Positions 7,771 to 17,300 of a stretch of DNA of 64,000 nucleotides are shown here, piece after piece; within the stretch, counting starts at the first letter, position 1, and each line of letters starts with the position of its first letter. Under the pieces are notes generated by a model that saw only the letters and a program-made list of their open reading frames with translations, was not told the DNA's origin and made no database searches. This DNA comes from an uncultured Phycisphaerae bacterium (GTDB lineage Bacteria > Planctomycetota > Phycisphaerae > UBA1845 > Fen-1342): assembly GCA_937928595.1 (NCBI GenBank), contig CALGJV010000019.1, positions 44,373 to 108,372 of the forward strand. The letters are read 5' to 3'. The position numbers and the translations under genes were made by a program.

Positions 7771-10134
7771 ATGCTGCGCAGGGTGTGGCTGTTTGTTGCG
7801 GCGACGTGGGTCGTCGCGAGCGGTGCCGCCGGGCAGCCGGTGCAGGGGGACGTGGTGCAGGCCGGCTTTCCCGTGGGGCCGGTCTCGACATTCCGCATCG
7901 GTCAGTGGTTTCCGATCCAGGTGCGGCTGACGGTGCAGGGCAGCCTGCCGTTCGCGGGGCTGCTGCGGGCACAGGGGGTCGACCTCGACGGCGACCTGGT
8001 CGCGTATACGGAGAACATCACGCTTGGGCCGGAGACCCCGCTGAAGCGCTTCTGGCTGCTGGCGACCGCCAATTCGCCAGACGAGCTCTGGACGACGGTG
8101 GACGTGCTCGGCGGCGAGCGCGTGCTCGTCACGCGTCTGCCGATGCCTTCTCAGGCGCTCGTTCCGCTCCTGTCCGAGGATCTGCTGATCCTGGACATCA
8201 GCTACCCCGCCGTCGCGGCCCTCGACCAGCTCGCGACCCGCGGCTGGAGCCCCGGCCAGCGGACGGCCGGCGACCGCGCGTTCTACCGCAACATCGTCGT
8301 GTCGCGTCTCAGTCCGGCCGACTTGCCCGACATGTGGTTCGGGCTCGAGGCGGTGAACGTGGTGGTTTGGGACCGGCCGGATCCGACCGCGCTCAGTATC
8401 GCCCAAGTCGATGCGCTGGTGGAGTGGGTGCGGGCGGGCGGCCAGCTCGTGCTCGGCATCGGGCCGAACTGGGCGGCGCTGCGCGGCCACAAGAGCGGAC
8501 TGCCGGGGATTCTGCCGCTCCAGGGGGAGGGGCGAACCGTGGAGGTGGACCGGCTGCCGGTCTTCACGGCGCGGGCGGCGCCCCCCGGCGCGCGGGACGT
8601 GCCGTTCGAAAGGCCGATTCCGGTCGTGGTCGCCGACCTCGCCCCGGGCGCCCTGCGCACGTTGGGTGATGCGTGGTCCGGCGGAGCGCTGCACCTGATC
8701 AGCATGCGGCTGGTCGATTCGGGCCGCGTCGTGGCGTCGGCCGCGAGTTTGCGCGACCTGCTGGCCGTGACGCGCGGCGACCTGCGCCTGTTCCGCGAAG
8801 TGCTCGACCTGAACGCGTTTACGCCGAAGTATCGCGAGAATCAGAACGAGCAGACGATGACGTGGGCCGGCGCCCTGCCCCGCGAGGCGTACGACGACGT
8901 GGTCAGCGTGGTCGGCTTCACGACGACCACGACGCTCAGTGCGCTGGTGATCTTCCTGTTCGTGGTGGCGTACGTTCTGCTGGCCACGCTGGCGACCTGG
9001 GCGTGGCTGACGCGACGCCAGCGCGCGCACCTGAGCTGGGCGGTTTTCGCCGGCTGGGCCGTGGTCGGCAGCGCGGCCAGCCTCGCAACGGTCGCGGGCA
9101 TCCGCGGGGTCCTGTCGCGCGGCCTCCAGTCGCTGTGCGTGCTGGACTTGGAGGCCGGGCAGCGCGCGGCCCGCGGCCCCGTCCTGTTCGGGTTCAGCTC
9201 ACCGGTGCGGCAGGAGGTCGACCTGTCGCTGCCGGGGCCCGGGCACTACCTCCGACCGCTGCCGCGCCCGCCGGGCCCGCGTTCCAGCTATGTGACGCCG
9301 GACCGATACGAGGCGGATGCGGGGCGGGCGCGGCTGACGGACGTGCTGGTGCGGGCGACCCTGAAGCAGTTTGCCGGATACTGGCGCGGCGAGCTGGGCG
9401 GCACGATCCGCGGTGAGCTCACCGTGGACCGCGCCACGGGGCGGCTCACCCCGACGAGCTTCATCGCGAACGACCTGGACGTGCCGCTGGACGGGGGCTA
9501 CCTGCTGTTCATCGACCCGCGGCACGAGGACGCGGGCGTGCCGTGCCGCGCGGCCGGACTGGACCTGCTGTACGACCGGCCGACGTCGGTCGAGCGGCCG
9601 CAGGTGCCGCCGGCGTACAACATCCTGGCGGTGCCGGTGCCGCGGCTGGGCGCGGGCGCGGTCGCGCGTGAGCTGGGTGCAGCCCAGTACAAGGCGGTGG
9701 ACGAAGCGGTGGCGGCGTGGCGCCGCGAGCGGGAGCGCAAGCGCGGCGAGCTCATCAAGCACGACCTGCCCACGCTGTGGCGTGAGCAGCAGAGCTGGCT
9801 GGGCGGGCTGCTGTCGGCGTACCTGACGGGCCTGGGGCCGCGCGAGCGGGCGCTGCTGCTGGCGTCGACCCGCGGGTTCTTGCTGCCCAACGAGCGCGAG
9901 AACTTCGACGTGGCGGGGCCGCCGCTCTCCACCGAGGGTCTGCCCGAGCTGGACTGCACGCACTGGCTGCTGCGCGACACGGCGGTGCTGCTCGGCTGGT
10001 CGGCGCGCCCCGGGCCGGTGTCGCTGCAACGCGGCACGACGACGGTGCGGGCCGACAGCGGGCTGACGTTGTACCGGGTGCGCCTGCCGCTGACGTATAC
10101 GGGAACGCCGCCCGCGCCGGGGAGTCTGCCGTGA
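7771..10134 (+). CDS. Large membrane-anchored exported protein of an ABC-2 operon, function unknown
   Basis: This 787-aa protein has a signal peptide (MLRRVWLFVAATWVVASGAAG) and a long extracytoplasmic region (residues ~25-380). The extracytoplasmic part includes a glutamine-amidotransferase-like alpha/beta stretch (ALSIAQVDALVEWVRAGGQLVLGIG). Two transmembrane segments follow around residues 390-445 (LSALVIFLFVVAYVLLATLA and a following hydrophobic run), then a C-terminal domain of more than 300 residues. Its stop overlaps the next start (GTGA at 10131-10134), so it is translationally coupled to the ATPase and permease genes. The architecture resembles the accessory membrane proteins of ABC-2/gliding-type exporters (GldG-like), but this is context-based. 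I cannot name the cargo. Confidence 0.65.
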   Translation: MLRRVWLFVAATWVVASGAAGQPVQGDVVQAGFPVGPVSTFRIGQWFPIQVRLTVQGSLPFAGLLRAQGVDLDGDLVAYTENITLGPETPLKRFWLLATANSPDELWTTVDVLGGERVLVTRLPMPSQALVPLLSEDLLILDISYPAVAALDQLATRGWSPGQRTAGDRAFYRNIVVSRLSPADLPDMWFGLEAVNVVVWDRPDPTALSIAQVDALVEWVRAGGQLVLGIGPNWAALRGHKSGLPGILPLQGEGRTVEVDRLPVFTARAAPPGARDVPFERPIPVVVADLAPGALRTLGDAWSGGALHLISMRLVDSGRVVASAASLRDLLAVTRGDLRLFREVLDLNAFTPKYRENQNEQTMTWAGALPREAYDDVVSVVGFTTTTTLSALVIFLFVVAYVLLATLATWAWLTRRQRAHLSWAVFAGWAVVGSAASLATVAGIRGVLSRGLQSLCVLDLEAGQRAARGPVLFGFSSPVRQEVDLSLPGPGHYLRPLPRPPGPRSSYVTPDRYEADAGRARLTDVLVRATLKQFAGYWRGELGGTIRGELTVDRATGRLTPTSFIANDLDVPLDGGYLLFIDPRHEDAGVPCRAAGLDLLYDRPTSVERPQVPPAYNILAVPVPRLGAGAVARELGAAQYKAVDEAVAAWRRERERKRGELIKHDLPTLWREQQSWLGGLLSAYLTGLGPRERALLLASTRGFLLPNERENFDVAGPPLSTEGLPELDCTHWLLRDTAVLLGWSARPGPVSLQRGTTTVRADSGLTLYRVRLPLTYTGTPPAPGSLP

Positions 10135-11060
10135 TCATCCAGACGATCAACCTGACCAAGCGCTACGGCCAGCTGGTGGCTTTGAACAACCTGCACCTCA
10201 ACATCGAGGAAGGCGACTGCTTCGGGTACATCGGGCCGAACGGCGCCGGCAAGACGACCACCATCCGCATCCTCGCGACGCTGCTCCAGCCCACCTGGGG
10301 CGAGGCCCGCGTGTGCGGCCACGTCGTCGGCTACGAGTCCCGCAAGATCCGCCCGCTGATCGGGTACGTGCCGGACTTCTTCGGCGCGTACGAGGACATG
10401 TGCGTGCAGGAGTACCTGGAGTTCTTCGCGGCCGCGTACGACCTGCACGGGCACAAGCGCACGCAGATCGTGGGCGACGTGCTGGAGCTGACCGACCTGA
10501 CGTACAAGCGCGACGCGCTGGTGGACTCGCTCTCGCGCGGCATGAAGCAGCGTCTCAGCATCGCGCGGGTGCTCCTGCACGATCCGAAGCTGCTGCTGCT
10601 GGACGAACCGGCCAGCGGGCTCGATCCGCGGGCCCGCATCGAGATCCGGGAGCTGCTCAAGGAGCTGCACCGGATGGGCAAGACGATCCTGATCAGCTCG
10701 CACATCCTGCCGGAACTGGCCGACCTGTGCACCAGCATCGGCATCCTGGAGCAAGGCGAGCTGGTCTTCCAGGGCTCGGTGCGCGAGGCGGTCCGCCGCG
10801 CGCAGCTCGGCACCGTCGTGCACGTCGTCACGCCGGACGACCAGGCCCGCGCGCTGGACGTCCTGGGCCGGCTGCCGCCGGTGCACAGCGCCGTCGTCCG
10901 CGACGGAGCGGTCGTGCTGACGCTCAAGAGCGACTCCACGGATTTCGGGTTCATTGCCGAGGCGATGCTGGCGAACCGACTGCGGATCCTGGAGATCAAG
11001 GCGGAGGAAGTCAACCTCGAGACGGCGTTCATGCGGCTGACCCAGGGGGTCGTGCAGTAG
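10131..11060 (+). CDS. ABC transporter ATP-binding protein (ABC-2 type)
   Basis: This 309-aa ATPase has Walker A GPNGAGKTTT (about residues 36-45), an ABC signature LSRGMKQRLSIARVL and Walker B LLLLDEPASGLDP, followed by a switch His (ISSHILPEL). A C-terminal ~80-residue regulatory extension is typical of the CcmA/NatA-like class. It energises the permease encoded directly downstream. GTG 10131 overlaps the previous stop by 4 nt. The next gene starts immediately after the TAG at 11058-11060. Confidence 0.93.
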   Translation: MIIQTINLTKRYGQLVALNNLHLNIEEGDCFGYIGPNGAGKTTTIRILATLLQPTWGEARVCGHVVGYESRKIRPLIGYVPDFFGAYEDMCVQEYLEFFAAAYDLHGHKRTQIVGDVLELTDLTYKRDALVDSLSRGMKQRLSIARVLLHDPKLLLLDEPASGLDPRARIEIRELLKELHRMGKTILISSHILPELADLCTSIGILEQGELVFQGSVREAVRRAQLGTVVHVVTPDDQARALDVLGRLPPVHSAVVRDGAVVLTLKSDSTDFGFIAEAMLANRLRILEIKAEEVNLETAFMRLTQGVVQ

Positions 11061-12953
11061 GTGGCGGACGTGACGGCGCTGAACGACATCGGCCGCTGGC
11101 TGTGGCGCCTGCTTCCGGGCAATCCGATCCTGCTGCGCGTCGTGGCGGTCGGGTCGAAGCGCCCGCGGCACCTGCTGGCCCGCGTGGCCTACCTCGTCGC
11201 GTTGCTGGCCGTGTTCCTTCTGGGCGGCGGGCTGCTGCTCGGCGGCTCCGGGCAGACGCTGGCCGACCTGGCCAAGCAGGCCACGCGCTCGTTCATGAAC
11301 GTCAGCATCGTCCAGCTCTTTCTGATGAGTTTCATCGCGCCGGTGTTCTGCGCCGGCGCGATCACGCAGGAGAAGGACGCGAACACGTACCACATCCTGC
11401 TCACCACGCCGCTCACCAACGGTCAGATCGTGCTCGGCACGCTGTTCAGCCGCCTGTTCTTCGTCTGGGCGCTGCTGCTGGCGGGGCTGCCCATCTTCTG
11501 CGTCACCATGGTCTACGGCGGCGTGACCACGGCCGAGATCTTCGAGAGCTTCGGCCTGGCGGCCTGCACGGGACTCATCACCGGCTCGATCGCGATCACC
11601 CTCAGCTTTCTGCGCATCGGCACGCCGCGGACCCTCTTCGCGTTCTTCGCCGGCGTGGCGATCTACCTGCTGGGCGTCGGGCTCGCGGGCCTGTCGTCCG
11701 GCACGCGCCTGCCCGAGGCCCCGCCGGGCACGGGCGGCTGGACGCTCTCCAGCCGCGTCCCGCCGCAGATGAGCTGGCTCGCGCCCCTGCATCCGCTCCT
11801 GGCGCTGCTGGTCGTCACCGGCCAGACCCCCGCGCCGCCGCTGTCCGACGTGTATCACTACGGCTGGCCGGCGCGCTGGCTGCTGGCCTACCCGCAGTAC
11901 GGCTACATGGCGCTCACGACGCTGGCCTCGGCGGCGATGGTGGTCGTCAGCCTTTTCTTTGTCCGCCGCGGGGCCCGCGAGGGCGAGAACCGCCTCTGGA
12001 ACTGGCTGGCCCGCCACCTGCCCCGGCGGTCCGGCGAGCGCCGCCGCAAGGTGCGCCGCGTCTGGCGCAATCCGATCGCCTGGCGGGAGGCCCAAACCCG
12101 GGCCTCGGCCGGCGGACGCTCGCTGTTGCGCCCGGTATTCGTCGTCGCCGGCGTGCTGGCCGGCGGGACGCTGTTTCTCGGGCACTACGGCGGCTGGTGG
12201 GGTCTGGGCGCGGCCAATCCCGGCGAGACGCGCTTCCTGCTCACGGTGTTCGTGTGGCTCGAGCTGGCCGTCATCCTGCTGGTCGTGACCAACACCGCCG
12301 CGACGACGCTCACCCGCGAGAAGGAAGCGCAGACGATGGAGCTGCTGCTCGCGACGCCGCTGACGAGTCGCTACATCGTGGCCGGCATGCTCCAGGGGCT
12401 CGTGCGGCTCGCCCTGCCGCTCATTGCCGTGCCGACGGGGGTGATCCTCGCGTTCGCGGCGGCCGGGCTGCTCGCCGCGTCGCCGCCCGTCGCGCCGCCC
12501 GAGGCGGTCATCGGCGTGCCGCTGCTGATGACCAGCTTCGCGGCGCTGGCCGCAATGATCGGCCTGCACTTCTCGCTCGTTTCGCGGAAGACGGTGAAGG
12601 CGGTGATGACCGCCACGGCCGTCGTGCTGGGGGCGGCGGGACTGCTGAGCGCCTGCGGCGCGTTTCTATCCGATCAAAACAGCCTCCTGGCGGCGGTGCT
12701 GCTGCCGTTCACGCCATTCCCCGCCGTGCAGGCGGTGCTGGACCCGTGGAGTGTGCTCGGACGCCACGTGACGAGGAACGCGTGGGGCGGCGGCCCGGCC
12801 CCGGCGCCGTCCGTCGCGGCCATCAACTCGTTTCGGACGGTCGCGTTCACCTTCAGTCTCGTCGGCAGCGCCGTCTACCTCGGCATCACATACGCATTCC
12901 ACAAAGGCATGGTGCGGAACTTCGACATGATCGTGCGGCGCCAGGCGCTGTAA
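11061..12953 (+). CDS. ABC-2 type permease, double-length
   Basis: This 630-aa integral membrane protein contains two related halves. Each has an 'AGAITQEKDANTYHILLTTPL' or 'TTLTREKEAQTMELLLATPL' signature, the hallmark of ABC-2 permeases just before a membrane helix pair. About 12 hydrophobic segments are visible. It therefore resembles an internally duplicated (full-transporter) permease. It starts with GTG directly after the ATPase stop, making a tight three-gene operon with 7771-11060. Substrate is unknown; export of a polymer or lipid-linked cargo is plausible for the family. Confidence 0.88.
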   Translation: MADVTALNDIGRWLWRLLPGNPILLRVVAVGSKRPRHLLARVAYLVALLAVFLLGGGLLLGGSGQTLADLAKQATRSFMNVSIVQLFLMSFIAPVFCAGAITQEKDANTYHILLTTPLTNGQIVLGTLFSRLFFVWALLLAGLPIFCVTMVYGGVTTAEIFESFGLAACTGLITGSIAITLSFLRIGTPRTLFAFFAGVAIYLLGVGLAGLSSGTRLPEAPPGTGGWTLSSRVPPQMSWLAPLHPLLALLVVTGQTPAPPLSDVYHYGWPARWLLAYPQYGYMALTTLASAAMVVVSLFFVRRGAREGENRLWNWLARHLPRRSGERRRKVRRVWRNPIAWREAQTRASAGGRSLLRPVFVVAGVLAGGTLFLGHYGGWWGLGAANPGETRFLLTVFVWLELAVILLVVTNTAATTLTREKEAQTMELLLATPLTSRYIVAGMLQGLVRLALPLIAVPTGVILAFAAAGLLAASPPVAPPEAVIGVPLLMTSFAALAAMIGLHFSLVSRKTVKAVMTATAVVLGAAGLLSACGAFLSDQNSLLAAVLLPFTPFPAVQAVLDPWSVLGRHVTRNAWGGGPAPAPSVAAINSFRTVAFTFSLVGSAVYLGITYAFHKGMVRNFDMIVRRQAL

Positions 12954-12966
12954 TGCCCGGCGCGCG

Positions 12967-13004
12967 CCGGCGGCCGGCCGCGCGGAGCGCCGACCGGCCG
13001 CCGG
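12967..13004. terminator. GC-rich hairpin between convergent genes
   Basis: CCGGCGGCCGG (12967-12977) and CCGGCCGCCGG (12994-13004) are perfect reverse complements separated by 16 nt. They lie between the ends of the permease (+) and metalloprotease (-) genes. This is probably a bidirectional terminator; there is no U-run on either strand. Confidence 0.55.
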
Positions 13005-13023
13005 GGACGCGGGACGGTCGTCG

Positions 13024-15780
13024 TCAGGGCGCGATGTACTGGGCCTCGAGGACGCGGTCGATGCGCGACTTGCACTCGGTCAGGTGCGCGCGGGACGCGA
13101 AGTCGACCGGGCTGCCGAGGGCCTTGCCGATCTGCTCGCTCTTGCGCCGCAGCTCGTAGCGCAGCATGGACTGCACGTCGGCCGGCAGCACGCCGCCCGG
13201 GGCGGTGCGCGCCAGGGCGATGAGCACGTCCAGGTGCGCGAGCTGGAGGCTGCGCGCGATCAGCGGAATCATGGGCTGCGCGTCGGTGAAGGGGCCGGCG
13301 CCGGGCTGGGTGAGCTGCGGCCAGATCGCCGCGCTGAGCGTCTGGAGCAGCTCGGCGACGGTGAAGCGTTCGGGCCCCTCGGCCTTCAGTTCGGCGTCGT
13401 GCAGCCGCTCGAGCACCGGCGGGGCCAGCAGGTCGAGCAGGGACGACGTCTGCATCGCGAGGATGCGGTCGGACACCGGGTAGTCCAGACGCGTCGGAGC
13501 GCGGACGCCCCAGTGCGACCAGCGCGTCGGGGCGAGCTGGTTGAGCAGGGCCGGGGGCACGCGGAAGAAATCCGCGTTGAACACGGTGCTTCCGAGGTAC
13601 TGGAGCGCGGCGCGCTGCTGCTCGGCCGGCACGAGCACGAACGGAGCGCGGGCGTCCGGGTCCCCCTGCTGGTCCCGGTGGAAGTACTGCCCGCTGACGA
13701 GCCGCGCGACGTACTGGAGGTTGCGGTGACGCTCGGACCAGAGCACATCGAAGGCCCGCGTCAGGTAGTAGCGCGGCTCGCCGGGCTGGAGGGCCCATTC
13801 GGTGATCGTGGCGAGCAGCTCGTCGACCAGCGCGATGCGGGCCGCGGCGTAGTCGATCGGGCTGGTGGACAGATCGTACCGGTTCACCAGCGGGTCGGGC
13901 GAGTACACCCACTCCGTGTCTTCGTCCGTGGCGTACTGAAGCTCGGGCTTCGTGCCGCGGCTGGCGATCTCCCGGAGGAACTCCTCCTCGGACTTGCCGG
14001 TCGGCGAGGCGTAGCCGTACTCGATGGCCCACTCGTCGTAGGGGCCGATCGTCGGCGTGACGAAGTGCCGCACGGACTCGAGCTTGTCGCCGGCGAAGAA
14101 CAGCAGCGGGTTGTAGTCCATGACCGACGCGGTGGTGGGCTCGCTGGTCTCGTTGCGGCGGCGGCGGATCTCGTCCAGCGGCAGCCAGGCCGAGGCCTTG
14201 AAGTTGTGCCGCAGGCCGAGCGTGTGGCCGACCTCGTGCGTGACGACTTCCCGGATCGCCTCGCCGATGGCCCGCTCGGGCAGCCGTTTCGACCCGCCGC
14301 CCGTCGCCAGCAGCGCGGCGTGCGCCAGCGCGAGTTGGTGCTGCATCCCGCGGCCGTAGGTGCACGTGCAGCGACCCTGCCGGTGCAGCTCCGCCTCCAG
14401 CGCGCTCCACGCCTGGAGCGCCGGGTCCGCTTGCTCGCGCGCATGCCACGCCTTCAGGAAGGGCGGCACCGCCTCCGGCTGCGTGCGCAGCCAGTGCTCG
14501 AAGGCGGGCCCTCGGACGTCCGCCATGGCCGCGGGCCCGTACAGGTCGAACTCGTACGTCCAGGCCCGCACGAACGCGTCGTCGAACAGAATGTCGGCGT
14601 CGAGGATCTGCCCCGTCCGCGGATCGGTCCGCGACGGCCCGACCGCGAACGCCCGGCCCGACACGCCCCAGCGGAAGAAGTTGTAACGCGCGTCTTCGGG
14701 GTCGTAGCTCGCGTACTCGTTGTCGTCGGTCTGCTGCTGCACGACGATCGCGTCGACGTACCCGATGCGCTCGAACGCGCGGTTCCACTCCAGGATCCCG
14801 TCGCGCACCCAGCGGCGCCACTGGATCGGCACCGTCTTCTCAATGATGAAGACGATCGGCTCCTTCGGCGGCGACAGTTCCAGTGACGGGTCGCGCTTCT
14901 CGAGCTTCCAGCGGTTGATGTAGCGGTCGAACGTCTCGCGCTCGCTCGGCTTCTTCGACCAGTCGAGCTGGACCGTCAGGAAGTACCCCACCCGCGGGTC
15001 CGCCACCCGCGGCTTGTAACTGCCCAGCTTGGGCAGACGCCGAAAAGCGTACGAAACCCCCACGTACCGCCCCCCCTGACCGCCGGACACCGCCAGGTCC
15101 GCGTCGATCAGGATGTTGTCGGGAAACACCTTGACCTTCGACCACGTGCTGAGCTCGCCCCGGACCTGCCCGCCCCCCAGCGCCCCCACCCGTGCCAGGT
15201 CGGACTTGAGCAGCGGCCCCAGGTCGATCAGCACGTCGCCCTGCGGCGACATGCCGATGATGGGCACCGCCGCCAGGTAGCTCTCGGGGTACGTCCGGTT
15301 CACCGCGTCCGTGATCGGCGCGTTCTGCGGACGCACGTAGCGCGTGTCCGGCACCGTCAGCTTGAGCTGGTTGCCGGCGATCTCCCAGCGGAACAGCTCG
15401 TCGTTCCACATCCACCCCGCCAGCGCCCCGCGCGAAATGCTCGTTGCGAACAGCAGGTCTTCGCCGATTAGGTTCTTCGGGATCTTCGCCAGCAGCCGCT
15501 CGGGGTCGCGCTGCCGATCGCTCGGCTCGAACCGGTACAGCGTGAACAGCCCCTCGAGAGCCTGCATGTCCTTCGTGGCCTCATCGATCGTCGGGAAGCG
15601 TTTCGGCTTTTCCTTCTCCCCGCTCTCGACGCTGGATTTGGCGGGGGCGGGAGGCGTCGGCTGCGCCACCTCCGGCGTCACGGGCTCCGGGTTCGACTGC
15701 GCCGCCGCCGGCGCTCCGAAGGCGACGAGCACCGCCAGTGCCGCCGCGCAGACGGCTTCACGCCGCATCGTCCTGCTCAT
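13024..15780 (-). CDS. Secreted zinc-dependent metalloprotease, metzincin type (DUF5117-like)
   Basis: This protein of about 918 aa has a signal peptide (MRREAVCAAALAVLVAFGAPAAA). The zinc motif is HEVGHTLGLRH: His515, Glu516, His519, Gly522 and His525. A metzincin Met-turn (SVMDYNP) follows about 40 residues later. The large N-terminal region matches the DUF5117/DUF4953-type zinc-dependent metalloproteases of Bacteroidetes and Planctomycetes. I choose ATG 15780 because GGAG stands 6 nt before it; a longer frame reaches 15834 but lacks a site. It probably degrades proteins in the periplasm or outside the cell. It converges on the ABC operon. Confidence 0.85.
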   Translation of the reverse strand: MSRTMRREAVCAAALAVLVAFGAPAAAQSNPEPVTPEVAQPTPPAPAKSSVESGEKEKPKRFPTIDEATKDMQALEGLFTLYRFEPSDRQRDPERLLAKIPKNLIGEDLLFATSISRGALAGWMWNDELFRWEIAGNQLKLTVPDTRYVRPQNAPITDAVNRTYPESYLAAVPIIGMSPQGDVLIDLGPLLKSDLARVGALGGGQVRGELSTWSKVKVFPDNILIDADLAVSGGQGGRYVGVSYAFRRLPKLGSYKPRVADPRVGYFLTVQLDWSKKPSERETFDRYINRWKLEKRDPSLELSPPKEPIVFIIEKTVPIQWRRWVRDGILEWNRAFERIGYVDAIVVQQQTDDNEYASYDPEDARYNFFRWGVSGRAFAVGPSRTDPRTGQILDADILFDDAFVRAWTYEFDLYGPAAMADVRGPAFEHWLRTQPEAVPPFLKAWHAREQADPALQAWSALEAELHRQGRCTCTYGRGMQHQLALAHAALLATGGGSKRLPERAIGEAIREVVTHEVGHTLGLRHNFKASAWLPLDEIRRRRNETSEPTTASVMDYNPLLFFAGDKLESVRHFVTPTIGPYDEWAIEYGYASPTGKSEEEFLREIASRGTKPELQYATDEDTEWVYSPDPLVNRYDLSTSPIDYAAARIALVDELLATITEWALQPGEPRYYLTRAFDVLWSERHRNLQYVARLVSGQYFHRDQQGDPDARAPFVLVPAEQQRAALQYLGSTVFNADFFRVPPALLNQLAPTRWSHWGVRAPTRLDYPVSDRILAMQTSSLLDLLAPPVLERLHDAELKAEGPERFTVAELLQTLSAAIWPQLTQPGAGPFTDAQPMIPLIARSLQLAHLDVLIALARTAPGGVLPADVQSMLRYELRRKSEQIGKALGSPVDFASRAHLTECKSRIDRVLEAQYIAP

Positions 15781-15897
15781 GCCAGTCTCCATTCCTGACG
15801 GATCCGCACACGCCCAAAGCGCGGGCGACCGCACCCGGGTCGCCCGCCCCTCGTCAAGTCTAGCCGTGCCGCCGGGGGTTGGCGACGCGCGCCGCCG

Positions 15898-16566
15898 TCA
15901 CCGGTACGCTTCGCGCGCGACGAAACGCGACCGCGCGTGCTCGGCCACCACGGCCGGCACCCCCGCCGCCAGCCGGTTCGGGGGTACGTCCCGAATGACC
16001 ACGGTGCCGGCCTCGACATGTGCGCCGGCGCCGATCGTCCGGCCGGGGATCACCGTCGCCCCGATCTCCAGGCGCGCGAAGTCGCCGACCTGCACGCCGC
16101 CCGCCAGCCGCACCGCCGGCCCCAGGAACACGCCGCAACCCAGCACGTTGTCGTGCTCCGCGATCGCGCCCGCGCCCATCACGACGTGCGGGCCGAGGCG
16201 CGCATGCACGCAGATCGTCGCCCGCGGGCCGATGATGGCGTGCGGCCCGACCTCGGCCGAGCGGGCTCGGCTTGCGAGCGGGTGAATGGCCGACACCAGT
16301 TCGAACCCCAGCCGCGCCAGCGTCTCGGCCAGGGCTACCCGCGTGACGTTGTCGCCGATCGCGACGATCGCCCGCGACAAACCGGCCTGACGCAGCGGCT
16401 CCAGCTGCTCGAGACCACCGCGCACCGGCAGACCGCCGATCTCCGTCCGCGCCAGCGCGGGATTGGAATCGAGGAAACAGACCGGGCGGTAGTGCCCTGC
16501 CTGTTGCAGGATGTCCAGCACCTGGCGACCCAGCCCGCCGGCGCCGAAGATGAGCGTATCGTACAT
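15898..16566 (-). CDS. NeuD/PglD-like sugar O- or N-acyltransferase
   Basis: This 222-aa protein begins with an NAD-like glycine-rich segment (LIFGAGGLGRQVLDIL) that forms the sugar-nucleotide-binding domain of the NeuD/PglD family. A left-handed beta-helix of hexapeptide repeats follows (about 95-205: EVGPHAIIGPRATI, RLGPHVVMGAGAIAEHDNVLG). His in AEHDNVLG fits the catalytic His position. Such enzymes acetylate amino sugars of surface polysaccharides. No sialic-acid or bacillosamine pathway genes are adjacent, so the acceptor is unknown. A GGGAG site precedes ATG 16566. Confidence 0.85.
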   Translation of the reverse strand: MYDTLIFGAGGLGRQVLDILQQAGHYRPVCFLDSNPALARTEIGGLPVRGGLEQLEPLRQAGLSRAIVAIGDNVTRVALAETLARLGFELVSAIHPLASRARSAEVGPHAIIGPRATICVHARLGPHVVMGAGAIAEHDNVLGCGVFLGPAVRLAGGVQVGDFARLEIGATVIPGRTIGAGAHVEAGTVVIRDVPPNRLAAGVPAVVAEHARSRFVAREAYR

Positions 16567-16763
16567 GCCGCGCTCCCGCAGGCACTTTCTATCGGCCGAT
16601 TCGACGCCGCGACTGGGTCGCTATACGCTATGACGCGGGGTGTCCGCCGCGTCCGACGGAATCCAGCATGGCGGCACCGCCCGCGGCCGATTGGGAATTG
16701 CGGGACTCGTGCGGCGCACGGCCTTATACCGGTCGGCGCCGGCTTCGTTGCGGAGGCCTCACG

Positions 16764-17300
16764 ATGTTTCACCGTACCTGGGCACTGGCGGCGTTCGGCG
16801 TGCTGATTCTCGGCCAGACGGCGGCCTCGCCGGGACCTCAGAAGCCGGCGGACTCGCAGCCTGCGGCCCGCCCCGGCGAGAGCGCGGCAGGCGGCCGCCG
16901 TCCCCAGCAGTCGGACGTGTTGCGGGACCTGCTGCTGCAACAGGGACGCAACCGGCCGGTTCCGGCGAGGGCTCCTGAAACGACCGCGGCTGGCGGGCCG
17001 CGACTCGGCCCGGACGGGCAACCGCTCCTGCTGGAAGGCACGTTCCTGATCGAGCGTCCCGGCCGACTCGTGTACGATGGCGGTCGCCCGCGCTTCGAGT
17101 TCCTGCTGGACGACGGCGCTACGGCGCCGCGAATCGTCGAGTTGCTTCCGAACCAACTCCTCGAAACGCTCGAGCAAGAAGCCAGACTCGGCTTCTCGGA
17201 GTTTGTCATCTCAGCGGAAGTGACGCAGTACCACGGGGCCAACTATCTCATTCTGCGCAAGGTGTTGCGGCGCGTGTCGAACGGGAATTTGGGTCCCTGA
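16764..17300 (+). CDS. Small secreted planctomycete protein of unknown function
   Basis: This protein of about 178 aa has a signal peptide (WALAAFGVLILGQTAAS). A Pro/Ala/Gly-rich linker is followed by a compact C-terminal domain (LLLEGTFLIERPGRL ... FEFLLDDGATAPRIVELLPNQLLETLE ... FVISAEVTQYHGANYLILRKVLRR). The pattern of ligand-like beta strands ending in 'EVTxYxGxNYL' recurs in uncharacterised planctomycete proteins. GGAGG at 16752-16756, 7 nt before ATG 16764, decides the start against the longer frame at 16668. A TATACC sequence at 16724-16729 may be its -10. Divergent from the NeuD-like gene. Confidence 0.65.
   Translation: MFHRTWALAAFGVLILGQTAASPGPQKPADSQPAARPGESAAGGRRPQQSDVLRDLLLQQGRNRPVPARAPETTAAGGPRLGPDGQPLLLEGTFLIERPGRLVYDGGRPRFEFLLDDGATAPRIVELLPNQLLETLEQEARLGFSEFVISAEVTQYHGANYLILRKVLRRVSNGNLGP

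Noticed and set aside
9498..12569. 1023-aa minus-strand ORF
   Set aside because: Runs antisense to three well-supported ABC operon genes; composition is His/Arg/Gln/Glu shadow-like.
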